This document shows, piece after piece, positions 47,001 to 58,079 of a stretch of 64,000 nucleotides of DNA. Position numbers and translations under genes: made by a program. Every line of letters begins with the position of its first letter. Positions within the stretch are counted from its first letter, which is position 1. Source of the DNA: Rhynchonema sp. JSB1_4 (taxonomy: Eukaryota > Nematoda > Chromadorea > Monhysterida > Xyalidae); contig JASAMV010002877.1 of assembly GCA_030248065.1 (NCBI GenBank), positions 62,001 to 126,000 on the forward strand, in the 5' to 3' direction. A model generated the notes under the pieces. The model worked only from the letters and a program-made list of their open reading frames with translations. It was not told the DNA's origin and did no database searches.

Positions 47001-50000
47001 CAGTTTGCTGTAGTCGCTCGGCCGCTTGAAGATTAGGCATGGAACTCAAAAAATTATGATATGGACTCGGCGCTTATGTAATATTTGCGAAACATTTCAG
47101 CTGCCACAGAAATTGCAACATCGACAGGTGCTTGGAGCTGGTTGCCGGAAAAATGTTTCGCAGATATTACATAAGCGCCGAGTCCATATCATAATTTTTT
47201 GAGCTCGATGCCTGATTTTCAAGCAGCCGAGCGACTACAGCAAACTGACTTTTGTTCCTGACATTCGATGTTCGGGGGTGATTTTCATGCTGAAAACAGC
47301 GCGGGTTAATGTTGTTGTCTTTGTAAGACATGTTCCTTCGGATGTCGTCTTTCAATTTCTGACATAAAATCAGGCGGTGCATCGTGAAAAATAATGATGT
47401 CGCGGCCCCTTTAACAACTCGCTAGAAAAGGGTTGAAACCCGTTTATTGTGCCTCAGAACACATAGAATTACTTCATTTAACCACGTTTTCTTCCCAACA
47501 TGAACGTTTTCCAATTTTTTGGGGGGCATATTTTGGTCATCTGGGCGTTTTAAAAAAAACTTTTTTTTAAAAAAACGTTTTTTTTTAAAAAAACGATTTT
47601 TTAAAAAAAAACGTTTTTTGCCCAACCCTGCCTACATACAGTATATCTTTGTGCGTTTCAGTTCGGTCTAACTTCGTTTGGTTGTGCCCTGATGCCGTTC
47701 AACCTTCTTTGGGGTGCGTTCTACCCATCAGCTGGATTGATGTTGTGCGTGACAAGTTTGGATCGACTGCTGGTCACCGTGACCACGATGTGGTCAGTCA
47801 ACTAACGTAAAAGTAGGAAATAGGAATTTTTACGAGCAATTTCGCAAAAACATAAAATATAGGCAATATTTTCATACTTTCGTGCTGCGATTTTGAAACT
47901 GGGAAACAGGATATTTCATAATTTCCTATTTCCTAATTTTACGTTAAAGGCCGTCTGTGGGGTCAGGCGTGGGTTTAAGGACTCAAGCTTAGGCGTAGGC
48001 TTAATAATGTAACATAGCAGTGAGTTTTGCCCGTTTCGGCCTGTTTTCACAAACGGGCTAGGTGCCAGGCTTCGTCGGTGCGAACACCTCTGGCCATTCA
48101 CCACCTCCAAAAGGACCTCGAGCAGATCTTGTTGATCTTAAGGCTGTGAGCAGACAAACGCGGAATGGCAGAGTTCTGCGTTCCGCATTCTGCGTTTATC
48201 TGGTCACTTTTGCGGAATTTTGAATTTCTGCAAGTAATTTTATGCTTTTGGTCAAACCTCTCAGTTGCTGTTTGCGTTAACACGCAACATTTTGAGGTCA
48301 GCACGCTGGAAGTTGTCATCGTCACCCAAGCACGCACCATTCCGCAAAGGTGAGCAGATAAACGCGGAATGTGGAATGCAGAAATCTGCCATTCCGCGTT
48401 TATCTACTCACCAATTTCCGCATTCCGCGTTTATCTGCTCACAGCCTAAGACAACTGCTTACCAAAGTGCAAAGAAATACTTACGTAAGTATTGTATATC
48501 AAATATAGAATCGAATGAAAAAAAGTGCGGCTTGAACACCAAGTGTACATACTGTAGGTAACTATCCGACAGTTTTTAGGTACATCAACAAGAGCCCAAC
48601 GATGATCTATGTATTGGTCGGTATCATCTACGCGCACAGTTTTGGCTACGAGCTGGCCGCACTTTTCTCAGCGTGTGTTGTTAGCGACAGAGATTAAATA
48701 CGTTTTTTACTCGTTTAAATTTTTATATGATAACTCTAGCATTTCTGGCTGCTGCGTGTCATCCCTCTTCAGCATGGCAACATTTCTTTTCAGATACCTG
48801 CTACGTTCTGAAGGCCCCGTTACGACCGACTTGTGCTATCAGTCCGACGCAATGTGGCGTTAGTTTTTTGTGTTCTACAACTTCACAATTGGTGCGAACA
48901 CTGTGCAGTAGATAATAAATATTTTGCTTTTCACCAGCCGAGCTCTACACCTATCAGCTACAAGTGTTCTCAAAGGCCCACGTTTTGGCCATTATGATTT
49001 TCTTCTTCGCGTTTGTCGCTTACGTCTATCACAACAAAAAGGTATAAATGCAGAAAACTAAATGTCTTCCTGAAAAATTGAATGTTAATAATGTGTATTC
49101 CGACAAAGGACTGTAAATTTAGAAAATAAGGAAATATTTCCACAAAACACACTTTGAGTTTCGCATCCGGGACTAGATCAAAGGTTTTTAAAGCGGCCCG
49201 CCGCTTTGATTTTTGGGTTTTCGACCACGTTGTTTTTGTTCGTATCGTTAGTTGGCATTGAAATAATAAACATTAAATTTGACGAACTTCACCAAAGTGG
49301 CGATTACCTACCAAAATCGATCCGCCAACATGGCGTATCGGGAACAAAACTGTCCGATATTGACACACATCTGCCCATCAGGAATTACCATACAATAGAA
49401 ATTCAAAAGCACTGGGGCATGATATAAGCAGCGAGTCACTGTAGCCCGATAAAACATTAATTGTTTTGCAAAAGATAAATGTTTTGAGAAGCTACCGTAA
49501 CCCGGCATCTATACCACCGTCAGTGATTTTGAATTTTGCTTTGCGGGTCCTGATTTCCATGCACAGACTGTGCGTCAATATTGGGCTGGTTTCTTCCCGA
49601 ACGTCCATGTTGGTGGATCGATTTCGATCAGTAATCATCATTTTGGTGAAGTTTTTCAAGGTTAATGTTCTTGATCCCAGTGCTATACATACGCTCTCCG
49701 TTAAGCTTTTATAAAGATTTCTGAATTTTGCTTGCATTAAGACACTGTCTAAATTTTGCGTTGAACCAAAGCGCGTCATGCATCAGGTGGCCCAAAGCTC
49801 CGGTTCTGGTATGACACCGCAAGCAGCGAAACTGCAGAAGGACATGACAATTCGAATGGTCTGGAGCACTTTGGCAACATTAGTGAGTGGATGTACGAAA
49901 CATCAACTTATGTAGAACACAACATTGTCACTGACAAATCCCACTGCTTGCAGCTGCTGGTTGTGATACCGACAGAGATTGCTGACCGTCTCTGGGCAGT

Positions 50001-50266
50001 GTATCCACATGTGGCAAGTATGAAACATGATCCTTCAAGTTAACTTTTGACAGGCAGTAGTACACACTCTGAAACTTGCAGGATTGCTCTACGTGCCACC
50101 CAATCTCAACCCATTGATCAACGTGTACCTTTTCCTGATCAAACACAAATTGATGCGCAAAGCGTTGCGAACGGCGCTCGGCCGAAAAACGATGCCGATT
50201 CATTTGAAGGACTGGGTTGACAAAGTGACGAAGGTGTCGAAGGCCACAGCTGTGACTCCAAAATAA
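44069..50266 (+). CDS. Rhodopsin-like (class A) GPCR, 9 exons
   Basis: Exons 44069-44276, 45382-45479, 47662-47792, 48580-48672, 48794-48858, 48938-49041, 49787-49882, 49954-50017 and 50082-50266 join in phase into 347 residues. The N-terminus has two N-glycosylation sites (Asn4, Asn7). TM1 has the conserved GNVAL, TM2 has LAVAD (Asp75), the end of TM3 has DRL (136-138) in place of DRY, and TM7 has NPLINVY (296-302), the class A NPxxY motif. The C-terminal tail is lysine-rich and short. Ligand is not predictable; nematode Srsx-type or peptide-type chemoreceptors are plausible relatives. Intron 2 (45480-47661) holds several mobile elements, introns 1, 3 and 6 further repeats. The start is the first in-frame ATG. 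Exon 5, encoding extracellular loop 2, is the least certain. A tandem copy follows at 52609. Confidence 0.88.
44811..45075. mobile_element. TA-flanked MITE (TTGGTCGCAC family), copy 6, GPCR intron 1
   Basis: A 265-bp copy has ends TTGGTAGCACAATGAT and GTCATTGTGCGACCAA between TA dinucleotides. The related MITE in intron 1 of the duplicate GPCR is at a different site, so the two inserted independently. Confidence 0.85.
45930..46312. mobile_element. hAT-like element, partial copy of the 11949 family, GPCR intron 2
   Basis: It begins CAGGGTTGAAAAATAAATTT and is the reverse-oriented relative of 12250-12620, sharing CAGATCGACTTTGTACAC-type and GTACAACGTATTTTAATGC blocks. The right terminus is missing; a short run of GGGATCGGGATT repeats (46343-46400) follows. 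Confidence 0.65.
46542..47630. mobile_element. hAT-like foldback (CAGGGTTGGGCAAAA), TSD CCTACATA, GPCR intron 2
   Basis: Ends are CAGGGTTGGGCAAAAAAAA and TTTTTTGCCCAACCCTG with exact 8-bp duplications CCTACATA at 46534-46541 and 47631-47638. Removing the nested TTAA element (46838-47410) leaves about 512 bp closely matching 14733-15249. Confidence 0.93.
46838..47410. mobile_element. TTAA-flanked palindromic element, nested
   Basis: A 573-bp insertion starts AGGGGGCGCGACATTATTAT and ends ATAATGATGTCGCGGCCCCT. The flanks are TTAA on both sides (46834-46837, 47411-47414). The same host position in the sister copy 14733-15249 reads ATCTTAACAACTC with one TTAA, the empty site. The arms pair over roughly 240 bp each around a short centre. 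TTAA targeting is typical of piggyBac-type elements; no transposase is present. Confidence 0.93.
48141..48447. mobile_element. MITE with GTGAGCAGATAAACGCGGAATG ends, GPCR intron 3
   Basis: About 307 bp with ends AGGCTGTGAGCAGACAAACG and CGTTTATCTGCTCACAGCCT. The GCGGAATG/CATTCCGC block is repeated several times in each arm. A second, inverted copy is at 63289-63597. The centre (TTGAGGTCAGCACGCTGGAA) resembles the centre of the 3560 MITE. Confidence 0.82.
49195..49690. mobile_element. Two rearranged pieces of the CGCCGCTATTG-type palindrome, GPCR intron 6
   Basis: 49195-49450 resembles the left part of 4362-5073 (GGTTTTCGACCACGTTG, TCGTTAGTTGGCATTG). 49498-49680 is the reverse complement of 4416-4640. 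The intron therefore holds an inverted arrangement of two family members or one rearranged foldback. Confidence 0.6.
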
Positions 50267-50362
50267 CAACTCGTTCCTGAGCATTTGAGTTGCAAGGCAT
50301 TGAAGTACTGTTAGGTGAACTGGGTAGTCATGTTGCCGAGACAGTGAGACATTGTATCTACA

Positions 50363-50368
50363 AATAAA
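50363..50368 (+). terminator. Polyadenylation signal AATAAA of the GPCR gene
   Basis: A canonical AATAAA lies about 97 bp after the GPCR stop codon at 50266, in the right place for 3' end formation. Confidence 0.55.
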
Positions 50369-51684
50369 ATTTAGTGACCAATTGTGACAGTAATTGCTTT
50401 TGTCAGTAAGTATAATCGGACATACAGTAGGTCGTGGACACCACGATAGGCCTCCTGCGCGACTTTAATTGACAAGAGTTACTTTTGTGACCTGGTTTGC
50501 ATCACTTATCAAAAGAAAAAATTCTTTCTCCAGCCCGTTTCGTTAAACGGACAAGCATATAAAACCACATCAACCTTGCTGGTAACTCTAGCTATGTAAG
50601 GTAGCACCTATTCTTGACCGCCATGGTGTCAAAGATAAAGATACAGCAACGTCTTCGTGCGGCGCCGAGCTTCACGTGTGTGCCCGCTGACGATAATGTG
50701 TTAGATACTGAAAGTCTTTGAATTTCGTTGCAAAAATTCACACCAAGTCTTCAGCAACCCCAAGGCGGCACACGACAAAGCCACAGATGGACTACTAAAA
50801 CCCCTATGAAAGGCTGTTTACTGGACGGATTTGAAGTGATTTTTTCTCCTTTGAGTGATTTTTCTCCTTTGAGTGATTTTTTTCTCCTGTGTATAAGGCA
50901 CAAAGGTCTTCATTAACCTCCTAAAATCTGTGCACACAAGAAAGATAAAGAACAATAAACAGATACAAACAGATACAGACGTTTCATTCTCAGAACTTAA
51001 GAACGGAGCTATCAGAGCCATCGAAGCTCAAATACGGCGATTCACGCCCAACTGACTGAAATGTTGGCGGATTTTGGATTACAGGGATGCTTTGAACCAA
51101 CGTCCGTTAGGTAATCCTTCCCAATGTCAATGATGTTGCTCGATTAAGTTGTAGTTGTTCTTTTGCTGTGTTGCCTGCGCAGAACAAGTTTTGATATTAT
51201 GACCACCCAACGCTCTCCAACGTTGGTGAACAGTCATCTGTGCAAAACTGATCGAATAAGCTTTCAATAGCTTCCAGGCGACAGCAGGGGTGTGTTGCTC
51301 AAAGTACAATGACACAAAACTGCTGTAGAAACCGCGGGGTAAATGCACCCAGTAGGTCAGGTGAAGTTCTCGAGACAGCCAACCAAACTCTTGACCGTGA
51401 GTTCGGCTTGAAAATCAGTGCAGAACACAAAGTGGACTATCCGATAAACCACACAAAGAGCGATTCAGCGCGAAATCTGATTAAACGTGGGCGTCACTTG
51501 ATAATGCGCTACCACCGCGCTGGGGCCTGTGACGCATGCCAAATGACGCTCGGGCGGTACCATAACATTTGATCGCTTATCCTGCATACTGTACTGCGAA
51601 CGCATTTACTCATTTGGGTTGTTTACAAAATTGCGAATGCATATTTCCTTGTGAATATCTTAGCATCAGGTGGTGAATCATTGC
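50369..51684. other. Intergenic sequence between the GPCR copies
   Basis: No gene is supportable. Around 50460-50510 a short match to the 32032 hAT-like element is seen (TTAATTGACAAG...CTGGTTTGCATCACTTATCA). A run of GTGATTTTTCTCCTTTGA repeats lies at 50837-50888. The rest is unassigned. Confidence 0.4.
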
Positions 51685-51688
51685 TTAA

Positions 51689-52231
51689 AGGGTGTGTCTA
51701 ACGACTCTTAACCCCATGTTTTATGAGGTGCAATCGAAAGATGACCTCGACAGGCTCGCGTGTGCAAAAAACCGCGTCTTGTAGCTCGCTAAATCGCGAA
51801 ATCTTGAGGGTTACTTTTCGAATTAAATCAATTTCCGGACACAAAACTCCAGGCGCTTTTGAGTGGGCGCTACTCACGTTTGGCGTTTTTCTGCTGAAAC
51901 ATTGCATGTTTAAGCGCGGCTCAGCCGCCTATACAATGCACGTAGACGCTCAACACACACCGCTCTGGCTGCTGGCTTGACTGTGGACACAATGAATGTT
52001 TCATTTAACACATAGAAGCTGGTTTGTGTGTGTTTCGCTTCGTAGCTTTTTTCCGTCAGCTCAGTCTGAATTTTGTGTCCGGAAATTGATTTTATTCGAA
52101 AAGCAACCCTCAAGATTTCGCGATTTAGCGGGTTAGAAGACGCGGTTTTTTTTTGCACACGGCGGCCTTTCGGGGGCATCTTTCAATTCCGCCCAAAAAA
52201 ACATGGGGTTAGGAGACGTTAGACACACCCT
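51689..52231. mobile_element. TTAA-flanked palindromic MITE (AGGGTGTGTCTAACG)
   Basis: A 543-bp element starts AGGGTGTGTCTAACGACTC and ends ACGTTAGACACACCCT, flanked by TTAA on both sides (51685-51688, 52232-52235). The arms pair through TTTTTGCACACGG-like, AATCGCGAAATCTTGAGGGT and TCCGGACACAAAA blocks. It is the second TTAA family in the window and has no transposase. Confidence 0.88.
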
Positions 52232-53134
52232 TTAAAACATGCACGCCCAGTTTCTGAGAAGTCCACCAGCTGTTGATTTTCCACATACGTTTGCATGCAA
52301 CTTTCTTGCTGGGCTAATTAGCTGCAAAAGTTTCACCAAACAGCAGTTAGCCACAACCATGGTCAGCATAAACCCCGAGTGTTGATGTGAAACCCAAGCG
52401 TGTGTTTATCGCCACAGTACAGGGCGCCGTGCGCGATATTTGGTCCCAATAACCTCAATAACAAAAAATCCCACAAATCCCTGTCACACGTCTCAGCCAA
52501 GGAAACCTTCAACCGACGCTCAGCACAGTTTTGCTGCGATGTTTGGGCAGTGAGCTCATCAATAGCCTCAGTGGATGCGTCATAGAGCTGCACCTGACGT
52601 ATAATGTCATGTCAGCCAACATCACAAACGACTCAATTTTGGTTCCTACCGTAATTGACGAGAAGCACCAATGGATCTATGACATAATTGACCATACGGC
52701 TACCTACGGCTATCTGGTGACGGGAGCCTTGATGTTTATTGGCAATGTGGCGCTGTCCTATCCGATTCTCTATCACACAGCGTTGCGTACACGAAAGGAG
52801 TACATCGCGCTGGCGGGTGCGTTTGATAAGGCACGACATCAAACTTGATGATCGAATCGGGGATCGGTCCAGTTGTAAAGTTGCTAATCATTTTACACAA
52901 TGGTCGATATCGAACTTGGTGATCGGATGTGATCGGATCGGTCTAAATGGTTACATTACATCACTGTGAAGGGATCGCACAATCTTGCACATTGATGACT
53001 TGGTAGACCAATCATATCAATATGATTGGGTCATGTCCCCGTAAACTCCACACCCGGTCTTGTGATTAAGCTTTTTCACTTAATCTTCTTATTTATGTAT
53101 CATTGAGTTGGTGCCGACGCAAAAAACTGACCTA

Positions 53135-53835
53135 CTGTAGTCCGAGCATATTGATGTGACTATCTTGTCGTCCAAGCACATTGATGTGATGTGACTAGCT
53201 TATGTAGTTCCAGCACATTGATGCGACTACCTACCGTAGTCCCAGCACATTGATGCGACTACCTTCTGTAGTACGAGCGCATTGATATGACTATTGGTCG
53301 CACAATGACTTTATAAGAATTGGTCAAATTTTTTTCCTGAATCGCAAAGCAGGCTAGTGACGGGGCAATGACGTTGCATTGCGCAATCGCACACAAAACA
53401 CGTAGTAAAGAGAATGTTTCAGACCTGCGGCAACGTGGTTGATCTGCTAGATTTTTTTCAGCCGAAAATGTTTTGTGAGAATCACAAATAGCACAGTAGT
53501 TAAGAGTGACTGAACGTGAAAATCAGGATTGATTTTGATGAATTCTTATATGGTCATTGTGCGACCAATACCAACTGTGGCCCGAGCACATTGATGTGAC
53601 TACCTACCGTAGCCCCGGAACATTGATGTGACTACCTACCGTAGTCCCAGCACTTTGATGTGACTACCTTCTGTAGTCCGAGTAGATTGATGGGACTGCA
53701 AACTGTAGTACGAGCACACTGATGTGACTACCTACTGTAGTCCGAGCACATTGATGTGACTACCTTCTGTAGTCCGAGCACATTGATGTGATGTGACTAC
53801 CTACTGTTTTCCTAGCACATTGATGTGAGCTGACT
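53135..53835. repeat. Minisatellite, ~32-bp unit, in GPCR-copy intron 1
   Basis: Units resembling TAGTCCGAGCACATTGATGT followed by GACTACCTACTG recur many times on both sides of a MITE (53294-53568). The first GPCR copy carries only about one such unit near 45285-45315 in its intron 1, so the array expanded after duplication. The MITE inserted into the array. Confidence 0.85.
53294..53568. mobile_element. TA-flanked MITE (TTGGTCGCAC family), copy 7
   Basis: A 275-bp copy with ends TTGGTCGCACAATGAC and GTCATTGTGCGACCAA between TA dinucleotides, sitting inside the minisatellite of intron 1. Confidence 0.88.
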
Positions 53836-54436
53836 CGACCCGATCACATGAGATTACTAAGTTTGATATCGACCAATATACATAACAGCAAAATGTGCAG
53901 GTCTGGCTGTGGCCGATGCCTTTAACGGTCTGGCCTACTTCACGGCTATCGTCTGGCGTGTGCCCTGGAAAATGCTTCACGGTTCGGAAAATAATGTGGT
54001 AGGTTTGATTTGACAATTGGCCAGAGGTGTTTGCACTGTCAAGGCCTGGCGTCTCGCCAATCTGTGAAAACAGCAAATGGCATAACTCACGGCTGTCACA
54101 CCTTCATTCACGTGGATACCGTGTGACCTATCTACGTTTCATTTTTGTGCGATGTAGCTCGGATTAACTTCGTTCGGTTGTGCCCTGATGCCGTTCAACC
54201 TTCTTTGGGGTGCGTTCTACCCATCAGCTGGATTGATGTTGTGCGTGACAAGTTTGGATCGACTGCTGGTCACCGTGACCACAATGTGGTAAGGGCGACC
54301 TTACGTAAAAGTAGGAAATAGTAAATTTACGTGTTAAATAACAAAATCTCCCGTTTGCTGACATATGCTATCAGGGTGCTTTCCAACGATGGATAACACG
54401 ATGCTTTGCTACCCTTCCTTTGGTTATGTCCCGAGC

Positions 54437-55516
54437 CTTTAAAGCTGCTGGTCAACAACCCATCGACCTCGCTTAATCTTGGGGGCAGTGCACATTAAGA
54501 AAGGTGGAATATCGTGTTACTCGGCCCTGACTTGCAGAGTCGATTTGTTGCTGCCTGATGTTTCACGGCCAGGTTTAAGTTTGCCCGTTAGTGAAATAGT
54601 GCAAAAAATATGCCGGCTTCCCATGGAAAGCACAATTCGCTTCAACGTTTCAGAATTTTAGAATATCAAGCACCAACATTTACTTCATCAATATAATATA
54701 CAGCCTTGCGGGAAACAGCTTGTATCCTGAAGGAGAAGACATTTAGTTCCAAAAACCTGGTGTTTTTTGGTTACCGTTTTCTTCGCCGATAATTTTAAGC
54801 ACCTGTGATTGGCCAGCAAATGTGTCGATCGGATAAAAAAATTCCCTAACTATTGGGTACATAACCTGTGCTTTTGAGTTCACTGCACCAAACACAGCTA
54901 ACACAATAATTCGGACAACATGCGCAAGTCGGTCATTATGGGCGTCCGCGACTCTAAAAAAGACAAAACATTTTTGAGTGCAGGAATCTGCACGTTGTTT
55001 TTGAGCGCGCGCGCTGATAATGACCGACTTGCGCGTGTTATCCGAATTATTGTATTAGCTGCGTTTGATGCAGTGAACTGAAAAGCACAGGTTATGTACA
55101 CAACAATTAGAGATTTTTTGTGTCTGATCCACACATTTGTTGGTTAATCACAGATGCTTAAAATTATCGACGAAGAAAATGGTGATCAAAAAACACCAGG
55201 TTTTTGGAACTAAATGTCTTCTCCTTCAGGATGCAAACAGTTTCCTGCAAAGCTGTATATCATACTGATGAACTAAATGCTGGTGCTTAATATTCTGAAA
55301 TTATTAAACGTTGCCGTGAACTGTCCTTTCCACGGAAACCCGGCATAATTTTTGCATTTTTTTACTGTGGGGCAAACTTCAACCCGGCCGTGAAACATCA
55401 GGAAGCAACCAATCGACTCCCCAAATCAGGGTCGAGTAACACGATATTCCACCTTTGTTTATGTGCACTGCCCCCAAGATTAAACGAAGTCGATGGGTTG
55501 TTGACCAGCACCTTTA
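54437..55516. mobile_element. 1.08-kb palindromic foldback in GPCR-copy intron 3
   Basis: The left end (CTTTAAAGCTGCTGGTCAAC) pairs with the right end (GTTGACCAGCACCTTTAAG), and pairing continues inward: ACGATATTCCACCTT, GTTTCACGGCC, TAACCTGTGCTTTTGAGTTC, CATGCGCAAGTCGGTCATTA. It spans most of intron 3 (54289-55649). A diverged half-copy is at 19390-19975. No ORF of note. Confidence 0.85.
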
Positions 55517-55814
55517 AGCGCAGGCTTACGACAATATAGCATGCTCACTGACGTGCAACGACATTACGTATCTGTACCAAAGCTCAGGTAGAATAAAAAG
55601 TGGGGCTTAAACGCTAAGTGCACGTACATAAGTTGCCAACAGTTTTTAGGTACATCAACAAGAGCCCAACGGTGATTTATGTATTGGTCGGTGTCGTCTA
55701 CGCGCACAGTTTTGGCTACGAGCTGGCCTCAATTTTCACAGCGTCTGTAATTAGCGACAGAGATTATGTTTTTTTGCTCATTTTAATTTTTATATGATAC
55801 TGTAACTCAATTAA

Positions 55815-56345
55815 CACTTCTGGCCGCTACGTGGCATCCCTGTCCAGCATAATATTTCCGTTCAGATATCCGAAACCCCCCGAAGGCCCCCTTTTCACCC
55901 ACCTTTTGTATCAGGACGGGCAGGTGCGGTAGGCCTTTGGGTTCCCCATTTCCCAGACCTTATACAAACTGTGCAATAGCTAATCAATGTCTTACTTTTC
56001 CCCGCCGGGGCCCTCCCCCTTCCGCCTCGGTGTTCTCGAAGGCTCACGTCGCATCCTTTTATTTTCTTCCTTGTTCTCTTTCTCTCGCTTCCTTCTCTCC
56101 AACAGGACGCACTCCGTCGGCCTCTTTTTCTTTTATAAAAAATAAAAGAAAATATTCACAAACAAGGCCACGCAAACCACGCTCCCTCCCAAAATCCTCG
56201 GTTCCCCATCCTCTTCGGACGCGGAACCTTCCCTCTTTCCCTTCCGCTCTCCCCGGAAAAAACACTCCCCGGGGCCCATTCAAAAAAAGACCGGGAAATA
56301 TCCGTTGTTCCCCCCCCGAAAAGCCGAGCTCCAAAGACCGCCTTT
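55815..56345. other. C-rich anomalous block replacing GPCR exons 5-6
   Basis: The order of landmarks follows the first GPCR copy (48745-49100), but substitutions are dense and biased toward C, with runs such as CCCCCCGAAGG and CCCCCCCC. Sequence on both sides is normal. See the findings section. Confidence 0.7.
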
Positions 56346-56668
56346 TCCATCAGGTGGCTCAAAGCTCCGGTCGGGTATAACGGCGCAAGCAGCGAAACTG
56401 CAGAAGGACATGACAATTCGAATGGTCTGGAGCACGTTGGCAACATTGGTGAGTATGGGCGCACGAAACATTACAAGTAGAGTTAAGCAGCCACTTTTCA
56501 ACGCTGTTGAGCGCGAACACGCACGAACAGTAGCACGTGAGAGGCGTTGTGCACATACGAGATGCAGCAGGTGCCGAGCTCCAGGTAAGAAGCTGAGAAC
56601 ACACGTTAAAAGTCGTCGTGAGATTGAAAGCGACATATTTAATTGCTAAATGATAAAATATACCTTTA

Positions 56669-57224
56669 ACAAGAAAGAAAAATGCCCCAAGGGGCATAAA
56701 AGAAATATGGTTCCCTGGCTGACTGGCATAAAAGAACGATACTAGCTTGCACGACTTTGCTGATGTTTCATTAGGCACTGGAATAAACGTAAGTGTGTTC
56801 TGAGCTGTTTGATACCGAACAGTAGACATTGAACCATATTCCCGGCGCGTGCTGTCTTGCCACCAGAGACACAGGGCACGGAGATATTGAAAGATTGCAA
56901 TATTCTCTTTACTCCTCTCCTTGTTGAACCATCGTGCGCAACCGAAGACTGCACAGTTACCGTCGTGAGGTTGAAAAGAAGAAACAGTTGCCTGGGTTTG
57001 CACGAAAGTTTCGATATCGGCTGGGCGTTGGTTGAAAAGAGTTCGCGCCGGGAATATGGTTCAATGTCTACTGTTCGGTATCAAACAGCTCAGAACACAC
57101 TTACGTTTATTCCAGTGCCTAATGAAACATCAGCAAAGTCGTGCAAGCTAGTATCGTTCTTTTATGCCAGTCAGCCAGGGAACCATATTTCTTTTATGCC
57201 CCTTGGGGCATTTTTCTTTCTTGT
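56669..57224. repeat. Perfect 181-bp inverted repeat with 194-bp spacer
   Basis: 56669-56849 and 57044-57224 are exact reverse complements as far as I can read, including GCCCCAAGGGGCATAAAAGA and GGAATATGGTTCAATGTCTA. The arms are far less diverged than any other inverted repeat here. Either a very young foldback, gene conversion between arms, or an assembly hairpin. Confidence 0.85.
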
Positions 57225-57383
57225 GTCGTTCTTTTATATCGCGCAAGCGTCAAACAGAGAACCCGGATAAATCAGGCACAGAAAGTTTTCAGTTCCGGCA
57301 AGCAATGGTTCTAACTAAGAAAATGTCGACCATCAGACTTTTCTCAAGTAATCAACGCACATGAGCGCAATGAGGTGTGGGGG

Positions 57384-57857
57384 TCAGTTTAAGGATGCTG
57401 TACTTTTTGGCAGGATATATGAATCGGTGGTTATCGTGACATAAGGCCAATTTTGTGTTTCGATTTCACTATGGGGTTCTAACAGTGGAGACACGCTTGT
57501 GTCTGCGTCTTCACCCACCACTGAAACAAAACTAACGCAGTGCCCCACGCGCATGTCTATGCTTTTGAGGAACATGGTAACTTGTCAAGTTATTTATTTT
57601 TTTTTAATTTACCGCCAGGTATGTATTTGACACCCTAGGTACCATCATTTATAGCGCACTGAATGCGCATCGTCTCAGAGAATGGCACTTGTTGGTTTAG
57701 TACCAAGCAAAGCTGTGCAATGAACTTCCATGCCCCCTGTCCCTCCAGCTTCAGCAATGAAATGAGTGTCAAACATCAGTCTCCAGATTGCTTTGTTGGC
57801 GGCCATCGCATCTGATCTTCGATTCAATGTCACGTAAAAATTACCATCTTCCATCAA
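57384..57857 (-). other. Possible two-exon coding fragment, unrecognised
   Basis: On the minus strand, 57675-57857 reads MEDGNFYVTLNRRSDAMAAN onward with even, protein-like composition, and 57384-57575 reads a second balanced stretch ending in YILPKSTASLN. I cannot show a matching donor and acceptor or assign a family. It may be a remnant of a gene or of a mobile element. Confidence 0.2.
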
Positions 57858-58079
57858 AAGTCAAATTATAAAATGCGGAAATGCTTCGAATATTAGAGAG
57901 CAACAGCAATTTTAATTAGGAAGTTGATACCTTGTGCGTATTTTATCATGAATGACATCACAGCGCATAAACTTCGAACCGCACCTGTGCTTAATAATTA
58001 ATCTCAAATAAAAACACGAAAAAACTGAAAAATGTTATCCAGAATTCATTAAAAGTTTGTAAAAATACAACAAAGTTGG

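Larger units (their letters stand above)
52609..56458 (+). pseudogene. Tandem duplicate of the GPCR gene, truncated and disrupted
   Basis: Exons equivalent to 1-4 of the first copy are clean: 52609-52816, 53901-53998, 54158-54288 and 55650-55742, each the same length and phase and highly similar, keeping GNVAL, LAVAD and DRL. Exon 5 (from about 55867) is recognisable but badly altered, and exon 6 (about 56005-56105) no longer encodes TM5. Exon 7 (56353-56448) has lost 1 nt near 56370, giving a stop in frame. Exons 8 and 9, with TM6 end and NPxxY, are not found up to 58 kb. The damage begins in a C-rich block that may be poor sequence. If real, this is a recent pseudogene; if an assembly fault, the gene may be intact. 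Confidence 0.8.

Noticed and set aside
56305..57003. Overlapping frames of 114 and 214 codons on opposite strands
   Set aside because: They run across the C-rich anomalous block and the perfect inverted repeat; parts are mirror images of each other.
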